DNA from: Candidatus Raymondbacteria bacterium RIFOXYA2_FULL_49_16
GTDB lineage: Bacteria; Fibrobacterota; OXYB2-FULL-49-7; XYB2-FULL-49-35
Assembly (NCBI GenBank): GCA_001789205.1
Contig: MFYT01000058.1
Span: forward strand, 1 to 64,000
Direction: 5' to 3'
Length of the DNA: 64,000 bases
Shown piece by piece: positions 63,392 through 64,000 of this stretch. A program made the translations under genes and the position numbers. The notes under the pieces are model-generated. The model was not told where the DNA came from. It did no database searches and saw nothing but the letters and a program-made list of their open reading frames with translations. How positions within the stretch are numbered: the first letter of the stretch is position 1; every line of letters begins with the position of its first letter.

Positions 63392-64000
63392 CTATGATAG
63401 AACCTCGCCCTGTAACGCCCAGCCTGTAGATCCGGTAATGCGCACGCGCAGTATTTTACCAATCAGGTCTGGAGCAGCCATAAATATAACATTTTTAAAA
63501 CCCCGTGTACGAGAAGTTACCTGATTGGGATCCCGCGGGCTGATACCCTCGACTAGCACCTCCTCTTCCCTGCCCACGCACGCCTGATTTTTGCGTTTGG
63601 TGATCTCCATCTGCAGGGCAATGATTTCATTGATACGTCTAACCTTTTCGGCCCTGTCAACATCGTCAGACAGTTCTGCGGCGTGCGTCCCCTTCCGGGG
63701 TGAATAGACAAACATGAAGGCCGAATCGAACAAGACCTCCCTGAGCAGATTGAGCGTTTCCCGGTGATCCTCCGCTGTTTCGCCGGGAAAGCCCGAAAGC
63801 ACATCGGTGGAAAGGGCAATATTAGGAACACGGTCCCGGAGTTTGCTAATGGTGCGTACATATGCGGTACGAGTGTATCCCCGGTTCATACGCGCAAGAA
63901 CACGGTCTGACCCAGACTGCATGGGAAGATGGAGGAATTCGCACAACGAGGGAAGCGCCCCGAAGCAGGCGATGACCTCGTCGGAAAGGTCCTTGGGGTG
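63392..64000 (-). CDS. miaB: tRNA-2-methylthio-N6-dimethylallyladenosine synthase (5' part outside)
   Basis: 202 visible residues; the frame is open to the right edge, so the N-terminal and radical SAM Cys motifs lie outside. Visible: FLHLPMQSGSDRVLARMNRGY, STDVLSGFPGETAEDHRETL, FMFVYSPRKGTHAAEL and a TRAM-like end (EEEVLVEGISPRDPNQVTSR). This is the MiaB pattern; MtaB and RimO are less likely since HLP-MQSGS and YSPR-GT are kept. It adds a methylthio group to i6A37 of tRNA. 40 bases separate it from lapA. Confidence 0.88.
   Translation of the reverse strand, partial: HPKDLSDEVIACFGALPSLCEFLHLPMQSGSDRVLARMNRGYTRTAYVRTISKLRDRVPNIALSTDVLSGFPGETAEDHRETLNLLREVLFDSAFMFVYSPRKGTHAAELSDDVDRAEKVRRINEIIALQMEITKRKNQACVGREEEVLVEGISPRDPNQVTSRTRGFKNVIFMAAPDLIGKILRVRITGSTGWALQGEVLS

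Overview
The window comes from a Gram-negative bacterium with an elaborate envelope. Signal-peptide and lipobox proteins, a LapA/LapB pair, an ExbB/ExbD motor, PorV-like and beta-barrel outer-membrane proteins, many TPR proteins and a type IX-like C-terminal sorting signal at the left edge point to the FCB side of the tree, perhaps Fibrobacterota/Chitinispirillia. That placement is inference from gene content; no rRNA is present.

Layout. 1-3300: tail of a secreted protein, then a sugar epimerase, a GT4 glycosyltransferase and a FkbM methyltransferase (surface glycan). 3303-4727 (-): PLD-like protein, small lipoprotein, queD. 4789-13780 (+): a run of TPR protein, propeller-Ig-LysM protein and two small secreted proteins, then a partner-switching module (SpoIIE-type phosphatase, STAS antagonist, HATPase) and a FapA-like protein. 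13825-15195: tRNA-Gln(CTG), a GH3 enzyme with altered catalytic residues, tRNA-Ser(TGA). 15231-18515: a formylglycine-enzyme-like lipoprotein, then nifS-nifU. 18562-18616: a three-copy 17-bp repeat. 18776-25373: outer-membrane protein, TonB-like/DUF4159-like protein, prepilin peptidase, thiS-thiG-thiH, thioredoxin. 25508-30024: rho-proC-hisH-tlpA-like-MCE protein. 30055-31005 (-): three small membrane proteins. 31222-39939 (+): promoter, M23 peptidase, YjbQ, PorV-like, tilS, ftsH, folP, diadenylate cyclase, a second formylglycine-enzyme-like protein.

39936-64000 is all on the minus strand. After a FlgM-like orphan come eleven tightly packed genes (60945 down to 40360): outer-membrane barrel, DUF5683-like protein, three large paralogous lipoproteins in tandem, a 1113-residue TPR protein, ExbB, an ExbD variant lacking the intramembrane Asp and carrying a four-Cys insertion, a normal ExbD, a membrane-anchored propeller and a TPR protein. 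No TonB, TolA or Pal is in this cluster. I read it as a candidate proton-driven, envelope-spanning machine, and it is the most likely undescribed system here. Upstream of it lie miaB-lapA-lapB-SPOR protein.

The 4789-9830 genes (TPR, propeller, TonB-C-like) mirror parts of the 40-61 kb cluster, so the two may belong to one envelope programme, the first tied to a sigma-factor partner-switching circuit. Product names rest on motifs read by eye; promoters are consensus matches only.
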